DNA from: Hyphomonadaceae bacterium | GTDB lineage: Bacteria; Pseudomonadota; Alphaproteobacteria; Caulobacterales; Aquidulcibacteraceae | DNA: 64,000 nucleotides | Assembly: GCA_016791385.1 (NCBI GenBank) | Contig: JAEUMR010000068.1 | Location: 1 to 64,000 of the forward strand | Direction of reading: 5' to 3' | Shown: positions 42,682 through 50,741 of the stretch, in pieces | Layout: every line of letters begins with the position of its first letter | Position numbering within the stretch: position 1 is the stretch's first letter | Notes under the pieces: generated by a model | The model's database searches: none | The model's input: only the letters and a program-made list of their open reading frames with translations | Told to the model about the DNA's origin: nothing | Program-made: the position numbers and the translations under genes

Positions 42682-43361
42682 CCTTTCCGTTCCGTGCGCC
42701 AGCCAAATCGTTCGCAGGCGATCCTCCCGAAACGCCCTACGCGCGCGCGCGGCAGGAATGGGATGCGCGCATGGGCAGCGCGGTGTTGTCGGCGCGCGCC
42801 TGGCGCATAACCGCCTTCGCCGCACTTGCGGCGGCGGCGATAGCGATCTTGGGCGCGACGGCGATCGCATTGCAGAAGCGGACGTTTGTGCATGTCGTCG
42901 AGGTCAGCCCCGAAGGGCAGGTGATGGCGGTGCGGGCCATGGATGGGCGCTGGTCGCCGACCAACGCGCAGATCGCCCATCATCTGTCGCGCTTCGTTGT
43001 GCTGGTGCGCTCGCTGCCGACCGATGGGGTGGTGCTGCGCGAGAATTGGCTCGAAGCCTACAAGTTTCTGACCCCGCAGGCGGGCGCGCAGCTGAACGAA
43101 CTCGCGCGCGAGGACGATCCGTTCTTGTCGCTAGGGAGGGTCGGGCGGACGGTGCACGTGCGCTCGGTGATCGCGCGCTCGGATCGTTCATGGGAGGTGA
43201 GCTGGATCGAGCGCGCCACCAACGCCACCGGTACGAGCGATCCGCAAATCTATAGCGGCGTATTCACGGTCACGGTCCGCCCGCCGCGCAACGCCGACGA
43301 TATCGCCGCCAATCCGCTCGGGCTTCTGATCAGCGATTTCTCATGGAGCCGGGAACGATGA
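42678..43361 (+). CDS. trbF: conjugal transfer protein TrbF (VirB8-like)
   Basis: A 227-residue bitopic protein with a membrane segment at about residues 38-58 and a periplasmic NTF2-like domain with VHVVEVSPEGQVMAV, and WEVSWIERATNATGT. It scaffolds the secretion core. ATGA overlaps join it to trbL and trbG. Confidence 0.9.
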   Translation: MTFPFRAPAKSFAGDPPETPYARARQEWDARMGSAVLSARAWRITAFAALAAAAIAILGATAIALQKRTFVHVVEVSPEGQVMAVRAMDGRWSPTNAQIAHHLSRFVVLVRSLPTDGVVLRENWLEAYKFLTPQAGAQLNELAREDDPFLSLGRVGRTVHVRSVIARSDRSWEVSWIERATNATGTSDPQIYSGVFTVTVRPPRNADDIAANPLGLLISDFSWSRER

Positions 43362-44212
43362 GAGCGATCCTCGCCAGCACGGCGCTTTGTCTGCTGTTCA
43401 CGCCCATTGTCGCGGGCGCGCAGGAAACGGCTTCGGCCGAATGCGCGCCATCACGCCACACGCGCTGTCCAAGTCCGATCGAAATCGTCGCGCTCGCCAA
43501 TGACGCGGCGCGGCGCCGGCCGGCGCCAGATGGTTTCGCCGAGGCGCGCCAGATCTACGCCTACGCGCCAGGGGCGATCTACGAACTCTATGCCAGTCCC
43601 ACCCATGTCTCGGTCATTCTGCTCGAGGCCGGCGAGGTCATCACCGGCATCGCCGCCGGCGACACCGCGCGCTGGATGGTGACCGAGGTGGAGGCCGAGG
43701 CGCAGGAGGAGCCGCGCGCGCTCGTCTTGGTGAAGCCGCAGACATCAGGCCTCACGACCAACATTGTCATCGTTACAGATCGGCGCACCTATCTGGTCGA
43801 GGCGCGCGCCAATTCCGGGGAACGCTATTTGGCCGAAATCGCCTGGACCTATCCCGAGCGCGAGGCCGCGCCAGCTGCCGGCGTGGAAACACTCTCATTC
43901 GACTATCGCGTCCGCACCGTGCGTGGGCGCACGCCGCTTTGGGCCCCGGCGCGTGTGTTCGACGACGGGCGGCGCACCTGGATCGAGTTTCCTGGCGATG
44001 TCGTGGCTGCCGACATGCCCCCGCTCTTCGTCATCACGCCTGAAGGGGCCGAACTGGCCAATTACAGGGTCGATGGGCGGCGGATGATAGTCGATCGCGT
44101 ATTCGACATCGCGGACTTGCGGCTCGGTGTTCGTGCGCCGGTCGTTGTGCGCATCGAGCGCGGTCCTGCGCCGCCGCCTGCGCGTCCGCGGCGTATTGGG
44201 GGGCGGCCATGA
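43358..44212 (+). CDS. trbG: conjugal transfer protein TrbG (VirB9-like)
   Basis: A 284-residue secreted protein with a signal peptide (residues 1-21, ending AGA) and the VirB9 domain (IYAYAPGAIYELYASPTHVSVI; NYRVDGRRMIVDRVFDIADLRLG). It forms the outer-membrane core complex with TrbI. The ATG at 43358 lies inside the trbF stop. Confidence 0.92.
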   Translation: MRAILASTALCLLFTPIVAGAQETASAECAPSRHTRCPSPIEIVALANDAARRRPAPDGFAEARQIYAYAPGAIYELYASPTHVSVILLEAGEVITGIAAGDTARWMVTEVEAEAQEEPRALVLVKPQTSGLTTNIVIVTDRRTYLVEARANSGERYLAEIAWTYPEREAAPAAGVETLSFDYRVRTVRGRTPLWAPARVFDDGRRTWIEFPGDVVAADMPPLFVITPEGAELANYRVDGRRMIVDRVFDIADLRLGVRAPVVVRIERGPAPPPARPRRIGGRP

Positions 44213-45321
44213 GCGCAGGACGCGCCGCGCACGCGCCGCCGCCAAGGCCGGACATCTCGATCCGCGCCAAGCCGCCGTCACCGCGGCGTCTGTCGCGCAA
44301 AGTGTTGCTTGGCGGCGCGCTCGTTATGGCCTCCATCATCGCCTTCGCCGTGCTTTACGGCCTCAGCGAACGCCCCGATCGCCGTCAGGTCGCAGAAGCA
44401 CAGGGCGTAGCGGCGTCTGGGCCGCCGGACTCCATTCGCATGGCGCCGCAGAATTACGGCGCGGCCGATCTGGGTGCGAACGCAGGCGCATTGCCGGAAG
44501 AGATTAGTGCGGATGTCCTGGCGCCGCCGGAAGGCGAGGAAAGGGGCAGCGTGCGCACCGCGCCCCCCGTGCGAGAGGCGCCCGCCGCGCCCGATCCCGA
44601 ACGCACGGCGCAGGTGGCGCCCATTCTCTTCTCCGCCGCTGGCGACGCGCCGAATTCCACCGGCGCGGCGTCGCCGGATGCCGGCCGTCACGGCGCATTC
44701 TTAGCAAGCCAGCGCGGTGGTGAAGATCGCTTAGAGGCGCGTCTTGCGCCGCCGCGTTCGCGCTATGAAGTGCTGGCCGGCGCCGTCATTGCCGCTGCGC
44801 TGCAGAGCGAACTCAATTCCGATCTGCCGGGCCGTGTCATTGCACAAGTGACCGCGCCCGTGTTCGACAGTGTGACGGGCCGGCATCTGCTTATCCCGCA
44901 GGGCGCGCGTCTTATCGGCGCTTATGACAGCGCCACCGCCTATGGTGATCGCCGTCTGCTGCTGGTCTGGAACAGGCTCATCTTGCCCAATGGCTGGTCG
45001 ATCAATTTGCAAGGCATGGAAGGCGCCGACGCCTCGGGCGCTGCCGGCGTGCGTGATCGCACCGACAATCATCTCGCGCGCCTAACCGGGGCGGTCGCGC
45101 TTTCGGCGATCATCAGCGTCGTCGCCAACCAGGCTGAGGACGATGATCAGCAGAGCCTGACGCGCACTATTGGCGACGCCGCGGCGCAGGAAGCTGCGCG
45201 CACTGGCGGGCGCATCGTCGATCGCGAGCTTTCCGTGAGGCCGACATTACGCGTGCGGGCCGGCGCGCCCGTGCGTGTTCTGGTCACGCGCGACATCGTT
45301 CTGCGACCGTATCGGCAATAG
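44209..45321 (+). CDS. trbI: conjugal transfer protein TrbI (VirB10-like)
   Basis: A 370-residue protein spanning both membranes. It has a short cytoplasmic region, a membrane segment at about residues 32-50, a proline/alanine-rich linker and the VirB10 beta-barrel domain (GAVIAAALQSELNSDLPG, PQGARLIGAYDS, RVLVTRDIVLRPY). It overlaps trbG by four bases. Confidence 0.92.
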   Translation: MSAGRAAHAPPPRPDISIRAKPPSPRRLSRKVLLGGALVMASIIAFAVLYGLSERPDRRQVAEAQGVAASGPPDSIRMAPQNYGAADLGANAGALPEEISADVLAPPEGEERGSVRTAPPVREAPAAPDPERTAQVAPILFSAAGDAPNSTGAASPDAGRHGAFLASQRGGEDRLEARLAPPRSRYEVLAGAVIAAALQSELNSDLPGRVIAQVTAPVFDSVTGRHLLIPQGARLIGAYDSATAYGDRRLLLVWNRLILPNGWSINLQGMEGADASGAAGVRDRTDNHLARLTGAVALSAIISVVANQAEDDDQQSLTRTIGDAAAQEAARTGGRIVDRELSVRPTLRVRAGAPVRVLVTRDIVLRPYRQ

Positions 45322-45330
45322 GGGCGAGAT

Positions 45331-45615
45331 ATGGAGCATCCCGAAGACGCGCTGCCCGCCGACTTCGCCGATGCTCTACTCGATCGCCGCGAGGCCTCGG
45401 CCTATCTCGCCAGCATTGGCGTTCGGCGAACGCCGAAGACGCTCGCGAAAATCTACTCGGCCCGCGAGGACGGACCACCGTGCGTTCATCACGGCCGCCG
45501 GCCGCTCTATCCGAAACGCAAACTGCATGAATGGGCGATGCGTCAACTGACGCTGCAGCATTCTCGCGCCCGCCCGACCCAGCCCACGCCAAGCCAGGGG
45601 GATTTGCGCGCATGA
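45331..45615 (+). CDS. helix-turn-helix DNA-binding protein
   Basis: A 94-residue protein with a MerR/excisionase-like fold (LLDRREASAYLASIGVRRTPKTLAKIYSAREDGPP, PLYPKRKLHEWAMRQL). It lies nine bases after trbI and overlaps a second small helix-turn-helix gene. The two together resemble element excision or regulatory proteins. Confidence 0.7.
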   Translation: MEHPEDALPADFADALLDRREASAYLASIGVRRTPKTLAKIYSAREDGPPCVHHGRRPLYPKRKLHEWAMRQLTLQHSRARPTQPTPSQGDLRA

Positions 45616-45833
45616 GGCCCGCCGACCCTGAGCGCTTCGAGGCAAGGACGAGTGCTCCAGACGCGCCGTTTCTCCGCGCCCGCGACGCCGCTCGCCATAT
45701 CGGGCTCGCCGAAAAGACGCTGGCCAATTGGCGTTCGGCCGGCAAGGGGCCGCGTTTTTCCCGGCTGGGCCGCGCCATAATCTATGCCCGCGACGACCTC
45801 GACCGGTTCGTCGAGGACTGCCTACAGGATTAA
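45612..45833 (+). CDS. AlpA/excisionase-like DNA-binding protein
   Basis: A 73-residue HTH_17-type protein (FLRARDAARHIGLAEKTLANWRSAGKGPRFSRLGRAIIYARDDLDRFVEDCL). The ATG overlaps the previous stop by four bases. Such proteins act as excisionases or regulators of integrases. Its place at the end of the trb operon is common in these elements. Confidence 0.78.
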   Translation: MRPADPERFEARTSAPDAPFLRARDAARHIGLAEKTLANWRSAGKGPRFSRLGRAIIYARDDLDRFVEDCLQD

Positions 45834-45900
45834 AGCGCGCGCGCTTTGGCTGCATGCGGATCGGGTTCTTAGGTTCGCATGCTGGGAAATTGAAGATATT

Positions 45901-45935
45901 ATCCCACAGCCACGGAAATGGAGAAAATGTGGGAT
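45901..45935. repeat. 8-bp inverted repeat at the end of the conjugation module
   Basis: ATCCCACA (45901-45908) and TGTGGGAT (45928-45935) are exact complements with 19 bases between. They stand between the last element gene and a truncated gene, where an attachment or resolution site would be expected. A recombinase binding role is inference. Confidence 0.4.
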
Positions 45936-45936
45936 C

Positions 45937-46338
45937 ATGAAATGGTGCGACGGCTCGCCGGCGCGGATCGTTGCGCCCGACCCGCACTATTTCGCGCTGC
46001 AGAAGCTTTGGCGCGGCCGTCAGAGCAAGCGCAACCCGCTCAAGCGCGCCAAGGACATCAAGCAGGGCGAGGCGCTGCTGGAGGCGGTTGCCGAAGCGAT
46101 GCCGCACTTTCCTCTGGAGGGTGATTTCGCAGCAAACTTGCCGGAAGCATTGGCGCCGCTGTTCGCCGACTGGCGCGCGCTTCAAGCGTTAGACTTTGCC
46201 CTGTGTTCGGCCCGCCGGAGGCCGGGACGATGGAGTGGACGCGCCCCGCGTCCCGACGCCTCCAGCTCGGCCGCGCGCTCGCGCGCGGGTCAAGGGCCGA
46301 AGCGCCCTTGCACGCGCGCGCGAGCGGGTGGCATCTGA
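45937..46338 (+). pseudogene. C-terminal fragment of a GSU2403-like nucleotidyltransferase-fold protein
   Basis: Residues 1-85 (SPARIVAPDPHYFALQKLWRGRQS, NPLKRAKDIKQGEALLEAVAEAM) match the C-terminal region of proteins of roughly 330 residues with a nucleotidyltransferase fold. The N-terminal catalytic part is missing; immediately upstream lies the inverted repeat and the trb operon. The last 45 codons look like random GC-rich reading. The gene was probably truncated by insertion of the element. Confidence 0.6.
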
Positions 46339-46350
46339 CGTTAGTCAGAT
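46333..46350. promoter_or_regulatory. 18-base palindrome before a small membrane gene
   Basis: ATCTGAC-GTTA-GTCAGAT is a perfect inverted repeat 35 bases before the next ATG. The same GTCAGAT word recurs in the 59-base structure at 49.6 kb. A regulator site is likely. Confidence 0.4.
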
Positions 46351-46384
46351 AGCGCCATCGCGCCGATGCGCGTACAAACACGGC

Positions 46385-46576
46385 ATGGCGTTCGATGCCG
46401 GTCACCGCCCTTACCAGCCTCAACCTCCGCCGCCGGAGCGGAAGACGCTGGAGGATCATCTCGACTTCGTGCTGCGCGCCGTCGTGCTATTGCCTCTGCT
46501 CGGGCTCTATACTTGGCGGGTGTTCACGATCCTGCGCGATTTCGCCTTCGCGCTTATCGTCCGCTTCACCGGCTAA
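46385..46576 (+). CDS. small membrane protein, unknown
   Basis: A 63-residue protein with a proline-rich N-terminus (YQPQPPPPERKTLEDHL) and one or two membrane segments (FVLRAVVLLPLLGLYTWRVFTILRDFAF-type, residues 28-60). It converges on the exonuclease gene and overlaps its end by four bases. No family recognised. Confidence 0.55.
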   Translation: MAFDAGHRPYQPQPPPPERKTLEDHLDFVLRAVVLLPLLGLYTWRVFTILRDFAFALIVRFTG

Positions 46577-47469
46577 TCTGGCCACAGTCTCGATGAATAG
46601 CGCCGGGTCGCCGGCATATTGATGACGCGCACGTCGCGATCGTCGCCATAGATCTCGGCATGGAGCCAATCTATTTCGGCTTGCGGGTCATCGGTGAGCT
46701 TCCACCAGGCCTTCGGCCGGTTCGCTGCGCCTTCATCCCATTTGTAACCGCGCGACTTCAGCGCGGCGCGCTGTTCGAATGCGGTGGCTTCAGCGCGCAC
46801 CGCGCGAAGCGGCCGGCGCGCGCTTTCAAGCATGGCGGCAAGCGCAGGGCGGCCTGATTTCGGCAGCGGCAGCGTCAGCAGGAAAAGCGCCGCCAGCGCA
46901 TCGGCAAGCGCGCGGTGATCGTCGAAGAACCAGCCCTGGCGCATCAGCAGATAGTCGAGCTTAGCGGAGCCCAGGCCCTCGGCTTTCCAATCGACGTCGG
47001 CCAGAGAGCAAGCCCAGTGCTTTGTTTCGAAGGCCGGCCATAGCTTCTCAACCATGGGCCGGTCGAAGGCGGCGTTGTGGGCGATGACGAGCTGGGCTTG
47101 GTCGAGCAGGGTGGAGACCTGCGCGGCGTCGATGCACGTGCCCGCGACATCTTCATTGCGGATGCCGTGGATGGCTGTGCTTTCCGGCGTGATCGGCTTG
47201 GACGGCTGACGCAGGCTTGAAAGCGCGGCGTCAACATGCACAGCGGCAATGGCGCCGCTGTCGCGGTCATAATCGAACGGGACCATGGCCAGTTCGATCA
47301 CTTCGCCGGTGTCGGGATCGAGCCCGGTGGTCTCGGTATCGACAAAGACGGCGCGGCGCAGATTTGCGCCCGGCGCGGAGAGTGTCCAGGCGCTGGGCGC
47401 AGGAAGGCGGCGCAACAGGCGATAGTCGCGGCTGGCTTCGATCAGGCGGGCGGCGTCTTCAAGATCCAT
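46573..47469 (-). CDS. DnaQ-like 3'-5' exonuclease
   Basis: A 298-residue DEDD exonuclease with ExoI VFVDTETTGLDPDTGEVIELA, ExoII AQLVIAHNAAFDRPMVEKL and ExoIII FFDDHRALADALAAL. The C-terminal 100 residues are an added region, with a tryptophan-rich SRGYKWDEG and KAWWKL. This resembles stand-alone DNA polymerase III epsilon-like proteins used in repair or RNA trimming. The ATG at 47469 is preferred to 47481. Confidence 0.85.
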   Translation of the reverse strand: MDLEDAARLIEASRDYRLLRRLPAPSAWTLSAPGANLRRAVFVDTETTGLDPDTGEVIELAMVPFDYDRDSGAIAAVHVDAALSSLRQPSKPITPESTAIHGIRNEDVAGTCIDAAQVSTLLDQAQLVIAHNAAFDRPMVEKLWPAFETKHWACSLADVDWKAEGLGSAKLDYLLMRQGWFFDDHRALADALAALFLLTLPLPKSGRPALAAMLESARRPLRAVRAEATAFEQRAALKSRGYKWDEGAANRPKAWWKLTDDPQAEIDWLHAEIYGDDRDVRVINMPATRRYSSRLWPD

Positions 47470-47569
47470 GCTCTGTCTCAAGGCTCATCGCGAAGGCGCA
47501 ACGATGATCAAGCAACCGGTAAACAAGCGGGGGCCAGCATCCTAGCCTGGCTGCATCCGAGTCGAGGCC

Positions 47570-47836
47570 ATGACCGAACAAGAAGCCCTGGATATCGCCG
47601 ACACGCCGGCCTGGTGGATGGGGCCCGATGGTCCCCGCCAAGCGATGCGCACGCTGCGCGCGGCGCTCAACGATATGGCCGCGCATGAGGGGCGCGCATT
47701 CTTGTTCCGGCCGGGCGGATTTGGCGCGGCGGCGATATGGCTTTGCAGCGATCAGATTTCGGCGTTGCGGACGCTGCTGGGCGCTGATCCGGCTGCTGGC
47801 CGTGATCGCGCCGCACAGTCCGGGCGCGCGGCCTGA
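47570..47836 (+). CDS. hypothetical protein
   Basis: An 88-residue protein of unknown family (TPAWWMGPDGPRQAMRTLRAAL, RAFLFRPGGFGAAAIWLCSDQISAL). It ends one base into the S1/P1 nuclease gene, which suggests co-translation. No signal peptide or membrane segment is seen. Confidence 0.55.
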   Translation: MTEQEALDIADTPAWWMGPDGPRQAMRTLRAALNDMAAHEGRAFLFRPGGFGAAAIWLCSDQISALRTLLGADPAAGRDRAAQSGRAA

Positions 47837-48693
47837 TGGCCCGGCTGGCTTTTCTGTGTGTGCTGTTGATGGCGCTGCTGGCGCCGGCGCCGGCGCGGGC
47901 CTGGAGCGCGGAGGGCCATCGTCTGATCGCTGCGCTGGCGTATGGCGATCTGAACCCGCACGCGCGCGCCGAGGTCGATCGCCTGATCGCAGCCGACGCT
48001 GCAGATCCAGTCGCGGGCTGCGCCATCGCTTCGTTCGCGGACGCCGCCGTCTGGTCCGATTGCGTGCGCGCGATCCCATCGTTTCGCAATCAATCGGCTT
48101 GGCACTACGACAACATTCCGGTGTGCGGGCCGATGCCGCTGCGGCCGGGCTGGTGCAGTGGAGGCGATTGCGCCAGCGCCGCGATCGAACGGGCGATTTC
48201 CCGCTTGCAGCGCCAGAACGGTCCCCAGCGCGAGCGCCTGCGCGCGCTGGCGCGGCTTGTGCACATGATCGGGGACATCCATCAGCCGTTGCATGCGGCC
48301 GACAATGGCGATCGCGGCGGCAACGATGTGCAGGTTCGCTTTAGCGCCGGCGGGCCCGAGCAGCGCCTCAATCTGCACAGCGCTTGGGACCGGGCGCTGG
48401 TTGATTACACCCTGGCCGCGCCGGGCGCGCGAGCGCGGATCGCGGCGCTGATGGGCGACAATGGCGCGCGCTGGGGCGGCGGGGAGGGGCTCGACTGGGC
48501 GCGCCAGTCGAACGCGATCGCGCGCGATTTCATCTATGCGCGCTGGCCCGAGCATCTGACATGCGGGCAGGCGCCTACCGCGCCGGTGCTGATCGACCGC
48601 GCCTATGCCGAGGCGGCCCGCCCGGTGATCGAAACCCAGCTCGCCCGCGCCAGTCTGCGCCTGGCCGCCACGCTCAACCGGATCTGGCCCTGA
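47836..48693 (+). CDS. S1/P1 nuclease
   Basis: This 285-residue secreted zinc nuclease should degrade single-stranded DNA and RNA outside the cytoplasm. The signal peptide (residues 1-22, ending ARA) leaves mature Trp23 as the N-terminal zinc ligand (WSAEGH). Further ligands are visible in FADAAVWSD, SAWHYDN and LVHMIGDIHQPLHAADNGDRGGND. It starts on the last base of the previous gene. Confidence 0.9.
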   Translation: MARLAFLCVLLMALLAPAPARAWSAEGHRLIAALAYGDLNPHARAEVDRLIAADAADPVAGCAIASFADAAVWSDCVRAIPSFRNQSAWHYDNIPVCGPMPLRPGWCSGGDCASAAIERAISRLQRQNGPQRERLRALARLVHMIGDIHQPLHAADNGDRGGNDVQVRFSAGGPEQRLNLHSAWDRALVDYTLAAPGARARIAALMGDNGARWGGGEGLDWARQSNAIARDFIYARWPEHLTCGQAPTAPVLIDRAYAEAARPVIETQLARASLRLAATLNRIWP

Positions 48694-49155
48694 AGCAGCG
48701 CCAGCTTCACTGTGCAGGGACCGCCGGCGGCGCTGGCGCGCCAGTGCGCCGGCCGCAGCGCTCTGCCAAGCTTTGAAGCGCCAAGCTTGGCGCTGGCGAG
48801 GTTAGCGCCATCCGCGCGGGGGCCCGGTCGACCGCCAAGGCCTTGGCGCCGGTCAAGCGCGCACGGCGGACGGGGGCGAAAAAAGCCAGCGCAACAGCAG
48901 TGTGCGCCCTTGGCCTGGATATGAAATGTGATATTTGTCACTAACAACGATGGTATGTATTGCGCTTGAGCCAAACAATATTCCGTACTGGTTGTAAGCA
49001 AACAAGCTGAGCGCCAGCAAGGATTGCAGCACTAAGGCAAACATGAGCGTAAGGTTAACCTGAGTTTATAACGCGGCTTTCCCTTAGGTGGGGTCTGAGC
49101 GAGCTTGGTGTTCGCCAGGTCTCAGAGCGCCAAATACAATGGCTTGGTTGGTGAG
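48694..49155. other. intergenic, palindrome and AT-rich stretch
   Basis: These 462 bases hold no supported gene. An 18-base perfect palindrome AGCGCCAAGCTTGGCGCT lies at 48777-48794 and may end the nuclease transcript. The stretch 48918-49075 is notably AT-rich for this genome and contains the palindrome GGTTAACC at 49053-49060, so it probably carries the promoter of the next gene. Confidence 0.5.
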
Positions 49156-49617
49156 ATGAACGATCCTGTTTCGGTAATACGCGCCAGGCGGGCCGAGATC
49201 GCGCTGCAGCTGGAATCGCTGCGCGCCGAGGACGGCGAGTTGGCCGCAGCCGAGGCCGTGTTGTCGCGTCTGGCCGGCGCTGAGCGCAGCGTTTCATCTG
49301 GGTCAAGCCGCCGGCGCGCGCCGCCGCCGTCTCAAGCGCCGTCGCAAACGCCAGCCCAAGCCCGGCGCACACGCCCATTGCCGCGTTCGCAGCGCGAATT
49401 CGTGCTCGAGGCGCTGCGCACCTGCACCCCGCCCTGGCGGCGCACCAACGACGTGCTGGACGATATCTTCGCCCGCTGGGGCGTGCGCATCGCCGCCAAG
49501 AGCGTGCGGCCGCTCATTTCAGGTCTCAAGCGTGAGGGCGTGATTGAGCGGCAGGGGCGTCTGATCGCGCTGGCGGAGCGGGCGCGGGCCCCGCGCGTGC
49601 GCCTGGCTCACGCCTGA
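49156..49617 (+). CDS. hypothetical protein with C-terminal winged helix
   Basis: A 153-residue protein. The N-terminus is a short coiled coil (VIRARRAEIALQLESLRAEDGELAAAEAVLSRL), a Pro/Ser/Arg linker follows, and residues 75-145 look like a winged helix (REFVLEALRTCTPPWRRTNDVLDDIFARWGV; VRPLISGLKREGVIERQGRLIAL). It could be a regulator of the polysaccharide locus that begins here. No family recognised. Confidence 0.65.
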   Translation: MNDPVSVIRARRAEIALQLESLRAEDGELAAAEAVLSRLAGAERSVSSGSSRRRAPPPSQAPSQTPAQARRTRPLPRSQREFVLEALRTCTPPWRRTNDVLDDIFARWGVRIAAKSVRPLISGLKREGVIERQGRLIALAERARAPRVRLAHA

Positions 49618-49622
49618 GCGCT

Positions 49623-49681
49623 GTCAGATAGCCTTGTGGTTGCAAGGCTGATAATTACAATGTTAGATAACATTATCTGAC
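49623..49681. repeat. 59-base inverted-repeat element
   Basis: GTCAGATA (49623-49630) and TATCTGAC (49674-49681) bound a segment that contains a stem AGCCTTG/CAAGGCT with a six-base loop (49630-49649) and GTTAGATAAC (49662-49671). It follows the stop of the preceding gene by six bases. It may be a terminator with an adjoining operator, or a miniature mobile element. Confidence 0.45.
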
Positions 49682-49893
49682 GGGCGTTCCGCGCTCGCTC
49701 CGCCGCCGCGCCCAGCGCCCGTCAGCTTGCCGGTCCGCTTTGGCAGGAGAACCACCACCTGTCTGCTTGAAGCTGGACACCCCCCGCGGTGAGCGAGGGC
49801 GGAGCCCCCTGCCACTTTCAGCTCCGTCCTTGTTCACTGTGCGGGCGCCAGCGCGTGTGACTGCTGGGCGCGGCTCTCCAGTAGAGGATTGGT

Positions 49894-50517
49894 TCAGGGC
49901 CGCCGCGCCCGCGCCTCAAGCAGGGCGCGGTAAAGCTCTTGCGGAGGCAAAAAATCGAGACAGCGCGCGGCGGCCCGTTCGCTGCTCTGGCTGTCGAGAA
50001 AGGCTTGGATGCGGCCGTCGTCGGGGGAAAGCGGGGTCACGCTGTTTTGCACGCGGATGCGGGCGCAGGCGCTTTCGCCCGCGAGCAGGGGCGCGGCGCG
50101 CCAGGAATTGGCAAGGCATTGGGCGGCGCTGCAGATCGGGCGGCCAAAGCCGGCGCGGTCGAGCACGGCCAGACGCGTCCAGGCATTGGCGATCACGGGC
50201 GAGAGGCGCACCGCGCGTTCGGCGAAGACGCCGCTGGCGCGGTAAAGCTCTGACGTCCCGCTCGCGGCGGCTTGTTCGTAGAGCACGCCCGAGAGCGCTT
50301 CGGCTGCGCCCGCGTGCCAGGCAAGGGGCTCTGCCCAGCTGGATTCAAGCCGCTCGCGCGCGCGCTGCAGCAATCTTTGTTTGATCCCGGCGGTGGGGCT
50401 TGCTTCGGCGCGGGCGGCCAGTTCGAGCGCTGCTGCGGCGGCGCTCGCAGCCTCGAACGCCAGCGCGCAGCCCAGCGCGGCCAGCAAGAACAAGACCGCA
50501 AGGACAGTGCGGGTCAT
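49894..50517 (-). CDS. hypothetical membrane-anchored protein of the polysaccharide locus
   Basis: A 207-residue protein with an N-terminal hydrophobic segment (residues 4-24) and an alanine-rich helical body that looks tetratricopeptide-like (AERAVRLSPVIANAWTRLAVLDRAGF). It has C-terminal FLPPQELYRALLEARARR. In similar loci such proteins accompany polymerase genes. The upstream region contains TTAG/CTAA words also found before other genes of this locus. Confidence 0.6.
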   Translation of the reverse strand: MTRTVLAVLFLLAALGCALAFEAASAAAAALELAARAEASPTAGIKQRLLQRARERLESSWAEPLAWHAGAAEALSGVLYEQAAASGTSELYRASGVFAERAVRLSPVIANAWTRLAVLDRAGFGRPICSAAQCLANSWRAAPLLAGESACARIRVQNSVTPLSPDDGRIQAFLDSQSSERAAARCLDFLPPQELYRALLEARARRP

Positions 50518-50530
50518 GATTGGGTGTCTC

Positions 50531-50547
50531 TAACCTTAGACGCTAAC
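50531..50547 (-). promoter_or_regulatory. GTTAGC...GGTTA motif before the 49.9-50.5 kb gene
   Basis: The minus strand reads GTTAGCGTCTAAGGTTA, 14 bases before the ATG at 50517. It belongs to a family of GTTA/TAAC words that recur ahead of several units of this polysaccharide locus. Confidence 0.4.
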
Positions 50548-50588
50548 ATGGTTGACCCGGGTTGGTTTTGCGTGCAACCGCAGCGGGC

Positions 50589-50741
50589 ATGATCGAGCCG
50601 CAGACGGATTGGATCGCAAGTCTGCGCCCGCGCGAGCGGGCGGGCCGCTTTGACCGGATCGAAGACTTGCTGGGCGAGCCGGGCGAGGACAGCGAGAGCG
50701 CAGGCGAGGACGCGCGGGTGCAACCGGGGCCACAGCGTTAG
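50589..50741 (+). CDS. possible 50-residue protein
   Basis: A short frame starting MIEPQTDWIASLRPRERAGRF, acidic and hydrophilic, with no ribosome site. It lies between two minus-strand genes and overlaps the end of the Hsp70-like gene by four bases. It may be real but nothing decisive supports it. Confidence 0.3.
   Translation: MIEPQTDWIASLRPRERAGRFDRIEDLLGEPGEDSESAGEDARVQPGPQR

Larger units (their letters stand above)
34379..45833 (+). mobile_element. conjugation (traG-trb) module of the integrative element
   Basis: A tightly packed operon of a coupling protein, a CopG-like regulator and nine trb genes, most joined by ATGA overlaps, followed by two excision-type DNA-binding proteins. It is a complete mating-pair-formation set of the Trb (P-type) kind apart from trbH/trbK. 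Relaxase and integrase for the full element are not visible. Confidence 0.75.
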
